A stretch of DNA of 64,000 bases from Gammaproteobacteria bacterium (lineage in GTDB: Bacteria > Pseudomonadota > Gammaproteobacteria > Steroidobacterales > Woeseiaceae). The position numbers and the translations under genes were made by a program. Location of the stretch: contig JAHZJK010000013.1 in the NCBI GenBank assembly GCA_022600955.1, positions 62,001 to 126,000 on the forward strand. Reading direction: 5' to 3'. This document shows positions 27,718 through 35,611 of this stretch, in pieces (position 1 is the first letter of the stretch; every line of letters starts with the position of its first letter). The notes below the pieces were generated by a model that made no database searches, was not told where the DNA came from, and saw only the letters and a list, made by a program, of their open reading frames with translations.

Positions 27718-28282
27718 CGGGCGTTACTTCCTTGTTGCGCAGGTCGGCCAGCTCCTCAAAACTGAGTTGCGCCGCAACTCGCAGATACTCCACGATCTCT
27801 GTGTACGCGGCTTCGTTGTCTTCATCGGCTGTGTCTTCATCAAGCCCCGCGCGAGTGATCTCCAACATGTCTCTGATAATGTCGCAGAGAGGCTCCTCAC
27901 CGAGACGCTGCTTGATGTCAGCGGAATGTCCGGACGATACCAGTCCATGCAGAAACCCCTCGCTCCAGTGCGCCAGTGCGATCGTGCGGCGGCCGACGTC
28001 ATCATCGTCATCGGGCAATAATGGCTCAAATTCAGACAACCTTTCCGACAATTGCCAATACGTTGACTGATACAGGGTATCGAGCAGCTTCTGGCATTCC
28101 TTTTGCAGAGCATTGCTCTCGTCCGTGTTTTCCAGAACCTGTAAAAGCCAATCCGGGCCGGCGGGTACACCGGCCGCTGCCAGGCGACCTGTCAACAGCC
28201 CGTGCGTTTGCGCGGCATCCCAGTTCGAACCACATCGTTGCAGCGCTTCGTCGAGCGTGTCGTGTGCCACTTTTTCATCCAT
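27707..28282 (-). CDS. ygfB: UPF0149 (YgfB/YecA-like) protein
   Basis: 191 residues, the expected size. It begins with the family's helical sequence (NWDAAQTHGLLTGRLAAAGV) and has the strongly acidic loop LLPDDDDDVGRR and the conserved LAHWSEGFLHGLVSSG. YgfB in Pseudomonas has been linked to control of alginate-type and ampDH3 expression, which may not carry over. First gene of the leftward pepP-ubiH-visC unit; divergent from the ZapB-like gene, with a 128-base shared promoter region (28283-28410). Confidence 0.93.
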   Translation of the reverse strand: MDEKVAHDTLDEALQRCGSNWDAAQTHGLLTGRLAAAGVPAGPDWLLQVLENTDESNALQKECQKLLDTLYQSTYWQLSERLSEFEPLLPDDDDDVGRRTIALAHWSEGFLHGLVSSGHSADIKQRLGEEPLCDIIRDMLEITRAGLDEDTADEDNEAAYTEIVEYLRVAAQLSFEELADLRNKEVTPDEQ

Positions 28283-28410
28283 CCGGATGCCAACCTTCTC
28301 AATTCCACCAATCCCTTATGATCCCACGGACGGCTCTTTCAGACCATGTCCAGATCAGCCAATAAGCAGTGGTCATTGATTCTGCTGAAAGGCCTGACTA
28401 TATTGCCCCC

Positions 28411-28641
28411 ATGGCTGACAACATCAATTCAACCTTCGAACACGAATTAAAGCGGCTCGAGAAGCGCGTTGACGCGCTGGTGCGAGTCTGCGACCAACTG
28501 CAGGATGAAAATCGCTCGCTCAAGCAGCGGCAAGACGTCCTGACATCTGAACGTGCCAACTTGTTGCAGAAAAACGAGCAGGTACGTGCGCGCGTTGAAG
28601 CGATGATCGGCCGACTAAAAGCAATGGAGCAAGGCTCCTGA
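28411..28641 (+). CDS. ZapB-like coiled-coil protein (TIGR02449 type)
   Basis: 76 residues from ATG 28411 (MADNINSTFEHELKRLEKRV); an upstream start at 28369 would add 14 atypical residues. Nearly the whole protein is a heptad-rich helix (LVRVCDQLQDENRSLKQRQD, LLQKNEQVRARVEAMIGRLK). Such genes regularly precede zapA and are thought to be ZapB-like cell division partners. The zapA start follows 25 bases after its stop. Confidence 0.85.
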   Translation: MADNINSTFEHELKRLEKRVDALVRVCDQLQDENRSLKQRQDVLTSERANLLQKNEQVRARVEAMIGRLKAMEQGS

Positions 28642-28666
28642 ACGCCAGGCACATGGAGTACGCCGA

Positions 28667-28981
28667 ATGACCGAACAAATCGCCCAGGTAAGTGTGAGAA
28701 TTCTAGACAAGGAATACCAGGTAGCCTGTCCCGCGGACGAGCGCACTGACTTGCTTGATTCCGCCGAGGTCCTGAACCTGAAGATGCGCGAGATTCGTGA
28801 CAGTGGCCGTATTGTTGGCCTCGACCGAATTGCCGTTATGGCTGCGCTCAACATGGCGAACGACCTGATGCATGCCAAAGCGCGAGACCATGCGCTCGAC
28901 GGCGACATCAGCGATCGTCTCAAACTGATTTCCGACCGCGTTGATCACGTGTTGAGTGATACTCAACAACTTGACCTGTAA
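28667..28981 (+). CDS. zapA: Cell division protein ZapA
   Basis: 104 residues, usual length. N-terminal domain VSVRILDKEYQVACPADERT then LNLKMREIRDSGRIVGLDRI, followed by a C-terminal coiled coil (ALNMANDLMHAKARDH onward). ZapA binds and bundles FtsZ at midcell, often with ZapB, whose analogue is the gene just upstream. It is followed after 22 bases by 6S RNA, the conserved gammaproteobacterial order. Confidence 0.94.
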   Translation: MTEQIAQVSVRILDKEYQVACPADERTDLLDSAEVLNLKMREIRDSGRIVGLDRIAVMAALNMANDLMHAKARDHALDGDISDRLKLISDRVDHVLSDTQQLDL

Positions 28982-29003
28982 CGCAACGACTGAGTAACCG
29001 AAT

Positions 29004-29193
29004 TGGCGTCTCCTGCAGTGTTCGATACCGACCTGGAAACCTCCCGACCCTAAATTTTTACCTCGGGGTCGCTGTCTGTCGGTTGCATGTGTGCAAAACC
29101 GCTTCGGCGGTGAGCCTTTTACAACTACGGCTGACCCCACCTATTGCTCCGGATCGAGAGCGAAGGTTTGTGACGGCACAGGCGGGAGGCGCC
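29004..29193 (+). ncRNA. ssrS: 6S RNA
   Basis: Between zapA and ygfA, its conserved place. The ends form a 12-bp closing stem: GGCGTCTCCTGC (29005-29016) with GCGGGAGGCGCC (29182-29193), including G-U pairs. Internal segments resemble known 6S RNAs: AGTGTTCG after the 5' stem, GCATGTGTGC, and GGTGAGCCTTTTACAACTAC. It would bind sigma-70 RNA polymerase and lower transcription in stationary phase. The called boundaries are those of the stem; about 190 nt fits the family. Confidence 0.88.
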
Positions 29194-29204
29194 TCCTTTT
29201 TTTA
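29184..29204 (+). terminator. Terminator-like repeat after 6S RNA
   Basis: GGGAGGCGCCTCC followed by a T-run (29197-29203). The stem is a near-perfect palindrome with little loop, and its left side is also the 3' strand of the 6S closing stem, so the two structures compete. It may end 6S RNA or allow readthrough into ygfA. Confidence 0.5.
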
Positions 29205-29218
29205 ACGACGGACGCGCA

Positions 29219-29773
29219 ATGCAGAAACTTCGCGAGAAAGCACTTGGTTCGCGTCGTGCAATGACTGCTCGGCAGCGCGAAACCGAGTCCAGCGCGATTT
29301 GCGCACGCGTCATTCACTCACGTGAATTCATCTCTGCGCAACTAATAGCCTGTTACTTGCCAACCCCGGATGAAGTCGATACACGTGAAATCATCGATCG
29401 CAGCTGGCGCATGAACAAGCGCGTTTTTGTACCTGTTGTGCGCGATAATGCGCAAATGCTGTTTCGCGAAATTCTCCCGGACACATCAATGCGAAAGAAT
29501 AAATTCGCTATATGGGAGCCTGAATCCGGTAATTTCGTATCGCCCCGCGCTTTGGATATTGTGATTACACCGACCGTCGCGTTCGATCAGCATCGCAATC
29601 GAATTGGTATGGGCGGTGGCTACTACGACCGCTGTTTTGCGTTTCTTCGACACCGAAAACATTGGTTAAAACCGAAGTTGTTTGGAATTGCCTATGCGTG
29701 TCAGGAAATCGAGAATATATCGCCAAATCCTTGGGATATACGGCTTTATCGCGTTATTAGCGGTTCTCGCTAG
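29219..29773 (+). CDS. ygfA: 5-formyltetrahydrofolate cyclo-ligase
   Basis: 184 residues. The family signature GMGGGYYDRCFAFLRHR and the ATP-binding TPTVAFDQHRNRIG are present; LREKALGSRRAMTARQRE is the usual N terminus. It converts 5-formyl-THF to 5,10-methenyl-THF with ATP. Placed right after 6S RNA (ssrS-ygfA/fau), as in E. coli. Together with the glycine cleavage operon it feeds one-carbon metabolism. Confidence 0.94.
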   Translation: MQKLREKALGSRRAMTARQRETESSAICARVIHSREFISAQLIACYLPTPDEVDTREIIDRSWRMNKRVFVPVVRDNAQMLFREILPDTSMRKNKFAIWEPESGNFVSPRALDIVITPTVAFDQHRNRIGMGGGYYDRCFAFLRHRKHWLKPKLFGIAYACQEIENISPNPWDIRLYRVISGSR

Positions 29774-30054
29774 CGCTATTTAGCGACGAAAATTTCACCG
29801 GCAAGGTTTTGCCGCGAACGTTAGTAGCAGTCAAGCTGATTTGTTTGAAGATACGCCGAAAGCGAACGCATTTTGAGCGACAACGATCCTCAACGAACGG
29901 TCACTGCGACACAGACAAACTCACACGTTCACAATCACGCACAACTTCACTTCAGTGCCGACTTTATGGCGACATTGAAAACGCAGCTAAGTTGCTGGAT
30001 TTTTTAGTCTTGTTGTATATACTCAACGCCGGGTACCCGACACGGAGAAAATTG
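29774..30054 (+). other. Intergenic region with promoter-like sequence before histone-like gene
   Basis: 281 bases with no plausible gene on either strand. The stretch 29990-30025 is AT-rich and contains TATACT (30018-30023), a reasonable -10, but no well-spaced -35 (TTGCTG at 29992 is 20 bases away). A GGAG at 30044 serves the following gene. Nothing else recognised. Confidence 0.4.
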
Positions 30055-30504
30055 ATGGCTACCAAGAAGAAGTCTCGTAAAAAAGCTTCGAAGCGCAAAG
30101 TCGCGAAGAAGCGGAAAGTTGTACGTAAGAAAGCTACGAAGCGTGTAGCGAAGAAGAAAGTTGCCAAGCGTAAGACCAAGAAGAAAGCGACTAAGAGAAA
30201 AGCAAAGAAGAAAGTAGCAAAACGTAAAGCGAAGAAGAAAGTCGCTAAGCGTAAGACCAAGAAGAAGGCCAAGAAAAAGGCTAAGAAAAAAGTCGCTAAG
30301 AGAAAGGTCAAGAAAAAGGCCAAGAAAAAAGCGAAAAAGAAAGTCGCTAAACGTAAAGCGAAGAAAAAGGTAGCCAAGCGCAAGACTAAGAAGAAGGCAG
30401 CCAAACGCAAGACCAAGAGAAAGGCGAAGAAGAAAGTCGCCAAAAGGAAAACTACTAAGCGGAAAGCCAAGAAGAAAAAGGCAACCCGCAGGAAAAGACG
30501 GTAG
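30055..30504 (+). CDS. Lysine-rich histone H1-like DNA-binding protein
   Basis: 149 residues from ATG 30055 with GGAG at 30044; the longer frame from 29809 runs through non-coding leader. Apart from a short start (MATKKKSRKKASKRK) it is made only of Lys, Arg, Ala, Val and Thr in imperfect 8-13 residue repeats such as KKKVAKRKAKKK and KRKTKKKA. This resembles the C-terminal tails of eukaryotic H1, AlgP and other bacterial histone-like proteins that bind DNA or RNA through charge. It should be nucleoid-associated. The underlying DNA is an imperfect tandem repeat, so length probably varies between strains. Confidence 0.82.
   Translation: MATKKKSRKKASKRKVAKKRKVVRKKATKRVAKKKVAKRKTKKKATKRKAKKKVAKRKAKKKVAKRKTKKKAKKKAKKKVAKRKVKKKAKKKAKKKVAKRKAKKKVAKRKTKKKAAKRKTKRKAKKKVAKRKTTKRKAKKKKATRRKRR
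30060..30495 (+). repeat. Degenerate tandem repeat inside the histone-like gene
   Basis: The coding DNA repeats motifs such as AAGAAGAAAGTCGCTAAGCG and AAGAAAAAGGCCAAGAAAAA with about 24- to 39-base spacing. Synonymous Lys codons (AAA/AAG) differ between copies, so selection on the protein rather than recent duplication keeps the pattern. Confidence 0.7.
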
Positions 30505-30545
30505 TTGACCGACCGCTTGGGAAGAGCCTTCTTCCAAAGCAAAGT

Positions 30546-30579
30546 AAAAGAGCCCGCAAATGCGGGCTCTTTTCGTTTT
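30546..30579 (+). terminator. Rho-independent terminator after histone-like gene
   Basis: A perfect 13-bp stem, AAAAGAGCCCGCA/TGCGGGCTCTTTT (30546-30558/30561-30573) with loop AA, continuing TTTTCGTTTT. It separates the histone-like gene from rpiA. Confidence 0.92.
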
Positions 30580-30631
30580 GGCAGAGCTCACAATTGTGCG
30601 TTGTGTCTCGTGCAATTTTTGCTGAATTCAC

Positions 30632-30637
30632 TATAGT
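30632..30637 (+). promoter_or_regulatory. Possible -10 element of rpiA, very close to the start codon
   Basis: TATAGT ends only eight bases before the rpiA ATG at 30646, so transcription would start at or near the A of ATG. No Shine-Dalgarno lies in the gap. This fits a leaderless message; the -35 region is weak. Confidence 0.45.
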
Positions 30638-30645
30638 ACGCTGCT

Positions 30646-31305
30646 ATGGACGCATCAGATAAGAAACGCAGCGCCGCGAAAGCTGCCCTGGAATTTATCG
30701 AACCTGGTATGACGCTCGGCGTCGGTACAGGTTCCACCGTCAATCTGTTGATTGAAATGTTGCCTGCAGTGCGCGACAAGATTGACCGCATAGTCTCAAG
30801 TTCAAAGGCATCGACGGTACTTTTGAAGGAACTCGGGTTTACGGTATCGACGCTCAATGAGGTTGGCGACTACGATATTTATATTGACGGTGCAGACGAA
30901 AGCAATAAGCGACTCGAACTGGTCAAGGGTGGCGGTGGCGCGCTGACCCGCGAGAAAGTTCTGGCCGCTGCAGCGCGTCGATTTATCTGCATTGTTGACG
31001 ACACAAAACTGGTTGGCATGCTCGGTAAGTTTCCACTGCCAATCGAAGTGCTGCCAATGGCCCAGGAACTGGTGTCGCGTAGACTGTTAAAGATGCGCGG
31101 GCAGCCCATCTGGCGCGAAGGTTTTATTACAGACAACGGCAATCACATTCTGGACGTACATGATCTGCAGATCAGTAACCCGATCGAAATGGAATCTCGA
31201 ATCAATCGTATTCCGGGAGTCCTGACCGTAGGTTTGTTTGCGGATCGTCCCGCGGATGTGTTGTTGATAGGCGGAGACGCCGGCGTGCGGGAAATGCGCA
31301 ACTAG
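30646..31305 (+). CDS. rpiA: Ribose-5-phosphate isomerase A
   Basis: 219 residues, standard. LGVGTGSTVNLLIEML is the phosphate-binding loop, DIYIDGADESNKRLELVKGG and GALTREKVLAAAARRFICIV the catalytic region with its Asp, Glu and Lys. It interconverts ribose 5-phosphate and ribulose 5-phosphate; rpe, the next enzyme of the non-oxidative pentose pathway, is 4 kb away. Lone gene between two terminators. Confidence 0.96.
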   Translation: MDASDKKRSAAKAALEFIEPGMTLGVGTGSTVNLLIEMLPAVRDKIDRIVSSSKASTVLLKELGFTVSTLNEVGDYDIYIDGADESNKRLELVKGGGGALTREKVLAAAARRFICIVDDTKLVGMLGKFPLPIEVLPMAQELVSRRLLKMRGQPIWREGFITDNGNHILDVHDLQISNPIEMESRINRIPGVLTVGLFADRPADVLLIGGDAGVREMRN

Positions 31306-31350
31306 CAATTGGTACCTGCTTGAGCAGGCGTATGTCCAATTGTCCTCGCA

Positions 31351-31388
31351 GACAAAAAAAGGCCCGCTTACGCGGGCCTTTGATTTTT
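31351..31388. terminator. Bidirectional terminator between rpiA and tRNA-Gln
   Basis: AAAGGCCCGC/GCGGGCCTTT (31358-31367/31372-31381) with loop TTAC, seven A residues on the left (U tract for the minus strand) and TTTGATTTTTGG on the right. It can end both rpiA and the leftward rplM-rpsI-tRNA unit; the tRNA CCA end begins seven bases away. Confidence 0.9.
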
Positions 31389-31461
31389 GGCTGGGGGAGA
31401 GGGATTCGAACCCCCGTTGGCGGAGTCAGAGTCCGCAGTCCTACCACTAGACGATCCCCCA
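31388..31461 (-). tRNA. tRNA-Gln (anticodon CTG)
   Basis: Minus strand, 74 nt with encoded CCA. Acceptor stem TGGGGGA (31461-31455) pairs with TCCCCCA; discriminator G then CCA. D arm TCGTCTAGTGGTAGGAC; anticodon stem-loop GCGGACTCTGACTCCGC with CTG at the anticodon; T arm GGGGGTTCGAATCCC. Only 20 bases separate it from the rpsI stop, so it is probably cut out of the ribosomal protein transcript. Confidence 0.95.
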
Positions 31462-31481
31462 ATAAGGACCGTTGCTTGATA

Positions 31482-31877
31482 CTAGCGTTTCGAGAACTGT
31501 GTAGCGCGACGTGCTTTGCGCAGACCGACTTTCTTACGCTCCACTTCACGAGCATCACGGGTTACAAAACCTGCTTTGCGCAGTGGCGGGCGCAGAGCCT
31601 CGTCATATTGCATCAGTGCGCGCGTCAGACCGTGGCGAATCGCGCCCGCCTGGCCAGTCGTACCGCCACCTTTGACGGTCACCTTGACGCTGAACTTCTC
31701 ACCCATCTGGGTCAATTCCAACGGCTGGCGCACGATCATCTGCGCCGTTTCGCGGCCGAAGAACGTATCCAGCGGGCGATTGTTAACCATTATCTCGCCG
31801 TTACCGCCCTGTGTCAGAAACACACGTGCAGTTGAGGTCTTGCGACGTCCGGTACCGTAAAAAACTGTATCACTCAT
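31482..31877 (-). CDS. rpsI: 30S ribosomal protein S9
   Basis: 131 residues with the universal C-terminal [18 protein letters not shown] (ending in SKR, which reaches the P-site tRNA) and [21 protein letters not shown] terminus [15 protein letters not shown] is typical. It follows rplM after 30 bases in the standard L13-S9 operon. Confidence 0.98.
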   Translation of the reverse strand: MSDTVFYGTGRRKTSTARVFLTQGGNGEIMVNNRPLDTFFGRETAQMIVRQPLELTQMGEKFSVKVTVKGGGTTGQAGAIRHGLTRALMQYDEALRPPLRKAGFVTRDAREVERKKVGLRKARRATQFSKR

Positions 31878-31907
31878 AATTTTGTCTCAATACGCAAGGC
31901 GCGAACC

Positions 31908-32342
31908 TTAAACGTTCACTTCCAGGGGAATTGGCTGTTGTGCTGCATGACTATGTTCCGGGCCAGCAAATACTTTCAGCTTGGCGAACATCTGTCGTCC
32001 CAGAGGGCCGCGTGGCAACATGCCTTTTACTGATTTCTCAATCACTCGTTCCGGCGCCTTGTCCAGCAGCTTCTCGAGCGAGATCGATTTCAGATTGCCG
32101 ATAAATCCAGTGTGATGATAGTAAATCTTGTCTTTCATCTTGTTGCCAGTAACGCGGACTTTCTCAGCGTTAACAACAACGATGTAATCACCCGTATCGA
32201 TGTGCGGCGTGTATTCAGGCTTGTGCTTGCCACGCAGGCGGCGGGCAATCTCAGTCGACAGGCGACCCAGGGTCTGTCCTGTTGCATCAATCACGTACCA
32301 GTCGCGGCGCACGTCTGCTGGTTTTGCAGAAAACGTCTTCAT
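31908..32342 (-). CDS. rplM: 50S ribosomal protein L13
   Basis: 144 residues: [40 protein letters not shown] and [20 protein letters not shown] are textbook L13. Starts the rplM-rpsI-tRNA-Gln unit. The upstream 32343-32517 stretch should hold its promoter and leader; I see no clear -35/-10 pair or known leader structure. Confidence 0.98.
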   Translation of the reverse strand: MKTFSAKPADVRRDWYVIDATGQTLGRLSTEIARRLRGKHKPEYTPHIDTGDYIVVVNAEKVRVTGNKMKDKIYYHHTGFIGNLKSISLEKLLDKAPERVIEKSVKGMLPRGPLGRQMFAKLKVFAGPEHSHAAQQPIPLEVNV

Positions 32343-32517
32343 AATTCTTGATTTCCGTAGGGAAAATTCTTGTCAATCGTAATTGTCGGGGTGGTCTCGC
32401 CAGAGCCCTTACCCCGCCTGCCATCCAAGCACAGAGAAACATCCGCTGGATCGGCGAAAGGCGCGAAATTCTACTTGAGCCCTCGACCAGATGCAAACAA
32501 TCCAGAGCTTTATTTCC

Positions 32518-32550
32518 AAAAAAAGCGCCCCAAATTCCGGGGCGTTTTTT
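32518..32550. terminator. Bidirectional-looking terminator after the DUF481 gene
   Basis: Stem CGCCCC/GGGGCG (32526-32531/32539-32544) with a 7-base loop, seven A on the left and six T on the right. On the minus strand it follows the DUF481 gene stop by about 60 bases and insulates rplM from it. Confidence 0.85.
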
Positions 32551-32607
32551 ACCTTTACTTTCAGCGTGTTACGGGCCACCCCTCAGTGGCCCGCAGCGCC
32601 TATGGCG

Positions 32608-33327
32608 TCAGAATGCGTATTCGAGCGACAAAGCCGAGTACGTATCCGTCTTTTCCGTTAAGGCAGGCACGTCACTGTTGTTCTTGATCGTGTACGAGGC
32701 AACCAAAGCAAGATCACCCAGTAACTTCGCCGAAATAGCCGTTACAGACTCGGTGTAGGTGTTTTCTTCGCCAGCTTCGACCGTCAGATCCTGGCGAAAC
32801 TGCGCCGTCTCACTGAAATCCCACGTGTAATACGCGCCGCCACGAACGATCGTTTCATTTTCCTTGGTGCCGATCTGCAGCTCGGATTGTCGTGCACCCG
32901 CGCCGATTTCCGTGCTGAGTTTATGCTTGTCTTTGTCGATAATAAGACGCCCATAGCCGACGGTCTGGGAAAACTGTGTGTCGTAGCCGCCAAAGCGATC
33001 TTTACGCCATTCGAGTCGACCAAAGAGGAAATCCTTGTCCGACAATTTGCGCTCGCTCTTCCAGCCGAGCTCATAGGCTTCAGCCGTGGTGACTTCGCTT
33101 TCTGACGATGTAATAGCAAATGCGTTCGCGATATGTGCCCACCGGCCCGTAGCGAAGCCCACTTCAAAACCCGTATTCAGGGTCGAATTCTCGGTGTTAC
33201 CGGACGTCGCCAGGTAGCCCAGCGTTGCTTTGCCAGACCAACCGTCTTCTTCCTGCTCCGTATCCTGTGCATGCAATGCCAGTGGCAGAGCGATCAGGGC
33301 CAACGCCGTTAATAGACGTACGTTCAT
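32608..33327 (-). CDS. DUF481 outer membrane protein
   Basis: 239 residues: signal peptide ([19 protein letters not shown]) then alternating beta-strands typical of the DUF481/YdiY family, such as [40 protein letters not shown] and LSLEYAF as the final strand ending in Phe, a beta-barrel assembly signal. Likely an outer membrane barrel of unknown cargo. ATG after AGGAGA. Divergent from coq7. Confidence 0.85.
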   Translation of the reverse strand: MNVRLLTALALIALPLALHAQDTEQEEDGWSGKATLGYLATSGNTENSTLNTGFEVGFATGRWAHIANAFAITSSESEVTTAEAYELGWKSERKLSDKDFLFGRLEWRKDRFGGYDTQFSQTVGYGRLIIDKDKHKLSTEIGAGARQSELQIGTKENETIVRGGAYYTWDFSETAQFRQDLTVEAGEENTYTESVTAISAKLLGDLALVASYTIKNNSDVPALTEKTDTYSALSLEYAF

Positions 33328-33404
33328 TCGCTATCTCCTGTAGATGGGTCGGTGACCCCGCGAAAAATGGCCGCGGAGTATACCGCCTGTCGACGACTCA
33401 GCGC

Positions 33405-33410
33405 TATAAT
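33405..33410 (+). promoter_or_regulatory. Perfect -10 hexamer seven bases before the coq7 start
   Basis: TATAAT at 33405-33410 with the ATG at 33418. Transcription would begin at about the start codon, and no Shine-Dalgarno is present, pointing to a leaderless message. No good -35 is seen 16-18 bases upstream. Confidence 0.5.
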
Positions 33411-33417
33411 CAGTCAC

Positions 33418-34062
33418 ATGCAAACTCGAAACCTGACGCCACTGGATCGCTTGTTGTCCAGCGCAAACAACGCACTACGCACAGTCGCGGCCCCGGCCGG
33501 GCGTCCAGCCCGACCAAATCCTGCGCAAAATATTACGGAAACCGAGCTGAACCCTGCGCAAAAACGGCATGCCGCGGGGCTGATGCGCGTCAATCACGCC
33601 GGCGAAGTTGCCGCTCAGGCTCTCTACCAGGGCCATGCTGCGGTTGCGCGAGACAAGAATATCGAGGCGCAAATGCAGCGTGCCGCGGACGAAGAGTTCG
33701 ATCATCTTGCATGGTGTGAACAACGCATCCATGAACTCGGTCATGAGCCCAGCAGGCTGAGTCCGGTCTGGTATGCGGGCGCTTTCGCTATTGGCGCCGC
33801 CAGCGGCGCACTTGGTGATAAGTGGAGTCTCGGCTTCATTGCCGAAACCGAGCGGCAGGTTTGCGACCATCTTGAGACCCATCTTCAGGGCCTCCCGACA
33901 AGCGATGCGCGAAGCCGCGCGATTGTTGAACAGATGAGAGATGAAGAACAGGAACATGGCGAAAATGCTGTTGAGGCCGGCGCGGCGGAATTGCCGCGCC
34001 CCTTACAAGGTCTGATGCGAGCAACAGCGAAACTCATGACAAAGACGGCGTATTGGGTCTAG
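33418..34062 (+). CDS. coq7: Demethoxyubiquinol hydroxylase, di-iron Coq7 type
   Basis: 214 residues from ATG 33418 ([20 protein letters not shown]). Four-helix di-iron ligands: [18 protein letters not shown] (Glu), [12 protein letters not shown] (ExxH), [16 protein letters not shown] (Glu) and [11 protein letters not shown] (ExxH). It hydroxylates C6 of the quinone ring, replacing UbiF, so this organism uses UbiH, a UbiI-like enzyme and Coq7. Membrane-associated. Upstream starts at 33352 extend into the promoter and were rejected. Confidence 0.94.
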   Translation: MQTRNLTPLDRLLSSANNALRTVAAPAGRPARPNPAQNITETELNPAQKRHAAGLMRVNHAGEVAAQALYQGHAAVARDKNIEAQMQRAADEEFDHLAWCEQRIHELGHEPSRLSPVWYAGAFAIGAASGALGDKWSLGFIAETERQVCDHLETHLQGLPTSDARSRAIVEQMRDEEQEHGENAVEAGAAELPRPLQGLMRATAKLMTKTAYWV

Positions 34063-34166
34063 TTCGCCGTTGTTTGCGATAAAAACGCGTGGAAACACGG
34101 ACTTAGCTTGCCCTGAGGGGCATTCTGTATTAAAAGAGGTTCGCAATAGGGGCGGAGAAAAATTAC

Positions 34167-34820
34167 ATGCAGACGACAGCCAAAAACCTGAGCGATGTGC
34201 CGGCGATAAACCGGTTCTTGAGTTATTGCCGCGTACGGACCGTTCCATCAAAAACGGTAATGATTCACGCAGGCGACCTGCCCGATGTTCTGTACTACAT
34301 CGTGGACGGTTCCGTAGAGGTTATGATCGAAGATGAGGACGGCAACGAGATGGTGCTGGCCTATCTGAACAAAGGTCAGTTCTTCGGCGAAATGGGGCTC
34401 TTTTACGAGCAGCCAACGCGAAGCGCCTGGGTGCGTACCCGCACGGAGTGCGAAATCGCCGAAATGACGTATCCGCGTTTTCGCCAGATCGCAAGCGAAA
34501 GTCCCGGGCTGGTATTCGAGCTCGCGACACAGCTTGCTACTCGACTGGACCGCACGAATCGTAAACTGGGTGATCTCGCCTTTGTCGACGTCACTGGACG
34601 AGTTGCACACGCGATCATGGATCTTTGCAACGAACCTGACGCGATGACACATCCGGATGGCATGCAGATCAAAGTGAGCCGCCAGGAACTCAGCCGTCTC
34701 GTAGGCTGTTCACGTGAAATGGCCGGGCGCGTTCTCAAGGTGCTTGAGGAACAGGGACTGGTGTCTGCTTCCGGCAAGACTATTGTCGTCTACGGCGCGA
34801 GGCCGAACCGCAACCTGTAG
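34167..34820 (+). CDS. crp: cAMP receptor protein (CRP/Vfr)
   Basis: 217 residues. The cAMP-binding barrel carries the phosphate-binding cassette FFGEMGLFYEQPTRSAWVRT (Gly-Glu and Arg-Ser pair) and the C-terminal helix-turn-helix SRQELSRLVGCSREMAGRVL, with the recognition helix residues R-E-x-x-G-R as in E. coli CRP and Pseudomonas Vfr. Its targets should contain TGTGA-N6-TCACA; one such site is at 46378. ATG 34167 after GGAG. Confidence 0.95.
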   Translation: MQTTAKNLSDVPAINRFLSYCRVRTVPSKTVMIHAGDLPDVLYYIVDGSVEVMIEDEDGNEMVLAYLNKGQFFGEMGLFYEQPTRSAWVRTRTECEIAEMTYPRFRQIASESPGLVFELATQLATRLDRTNRKLGDLAFVDVTGRVAHAIMDLCNEPDAMTHPDGMQIKVSRQELSRLVGCSREMAGRVLKVLEEQGLVSASGKTIVVYGARPNRNL

Positions 34821-34831
34821 ATGATCGTTAG

Positions 34832-34906
34832 GGCCTGTCCCTGAACTTGTTTATTCGCGCCTGTGTGTTGGGAAGCGGATAAACAAGTTCAGGGACAGGC
34901 CTTTTT
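34832..34906 (+). repeat. 27-bp stem hairpin between crp and rpe
   Basis: GGCCTGTCCCTGAACTTG... (34832-34858) pairs with its complement at 34875-34901 over 27 positions with a single G-U pair, around a 16-base loop, followed by TTTTT. It can serve as crp's terminator and for rpe on the other strand, but it is far longer than the window's other terminators. The GTCCCTGAAC/GTTCAGGGAC core resembles REP-type palindromes. Confidence 0.75.
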
Positions 34907-34909
34907 GCC

Positions 34910-35575
34910 TTATGCAGAGGCGATCTCGGCACGCATCGCTGCAATAGTCTTGGCGTAGTCGTCACTTCCAAAAATTGCGGAACCGGCGACAAAAGTGTCG
35001 GCACCCGCTGCGGCAATCTCGCCGATATTGTCGACTTTAACGCCACCGTCAATCTCGAGCCGGATTTCACGGCCGCTGGCCTCGATAATCCGTCGAGCGT
35101 CTCGCAACTTGCTCAGCGCTGACGGTATGAATTTCTGGCCACCAAATCCAGGATTCACAGACATCAGCAACACCATGTCTACCTTGTCGATGACATGCGT
35201 CAGCCAGTCGAGCGGCGTTGCCGGATTAAAGACCAGACCCGCTTTGCAATCGCTCTCGTGGATCAGACCCAGCGTGCGATCCACATGCCGACTCGCCTCT
35301 GGATGGAACGTGATGTAGCTGGCGCCTGCTTTGGCGAAGTCCGGAATAATTCGATCCACCGGCTCAACCATCAGGTGGACGTCGATGGGTGCTTCGATTC
35401 CGTAGTCGCGCAGTGCGTCGCAGATCATCGGGCCAATCGTCAGATTGGGGACAAAATGATTATCCATGACATCAAAGTGCACTATGTCTGCACCTGCATC
35501 GAGAACGGCTTTGACATCATCGCCCAGGCGGGCGAAATCTGCGGAAAGAATGGAAGGGGCAATTAACGGCGTCAC
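34910..35575 (-). CDS. rpe: Ribulose-phosphate 3-epimerase
   Basis: 221 residues, GTG start after GAGG. Metal-binding and catalytic segments: [49 protein letters not shown] and [13 protein letters not shown]. It interconverts ribulose 5-phosphate and xylulose 5-phosphate. Located 36 bases downstream of the djlA-like gene's stop, perhaps cotranscribed. Confidence 0.97.
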   Translation of the reverse strand: MTPLIAPSILSADFARLGDDVKAVLDAGADIVHFDVMDNHFVPNLTIGPMICDALRDYGIEAPIDVHLMVEPVDRIIPDFAKAGASYITFHPEASRHVDRTLGLIHESDCKAGLVFNPATPLDWLTHVIDKVDMVLLMSVNPGFGGQKFIPSALSKLRDARRIIEASGREIRLEIDGGVKVDNIGEIAAAGADTFVAGSAIFGSDDYAKTIAAMRAEIASA

Positions 35576-35611
35576 GGGATTACCTCGGTATTTTTGGGCA
35601 ACTGTACATCA

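Noticed and set aside
30004..30615. 203-residue open frame antisense to the histone-like gene
   Set aside because: Composed of Phe and Leu repeats mirrored from Lys/Arg codons, overlaps the terminator; a mirror artefact.
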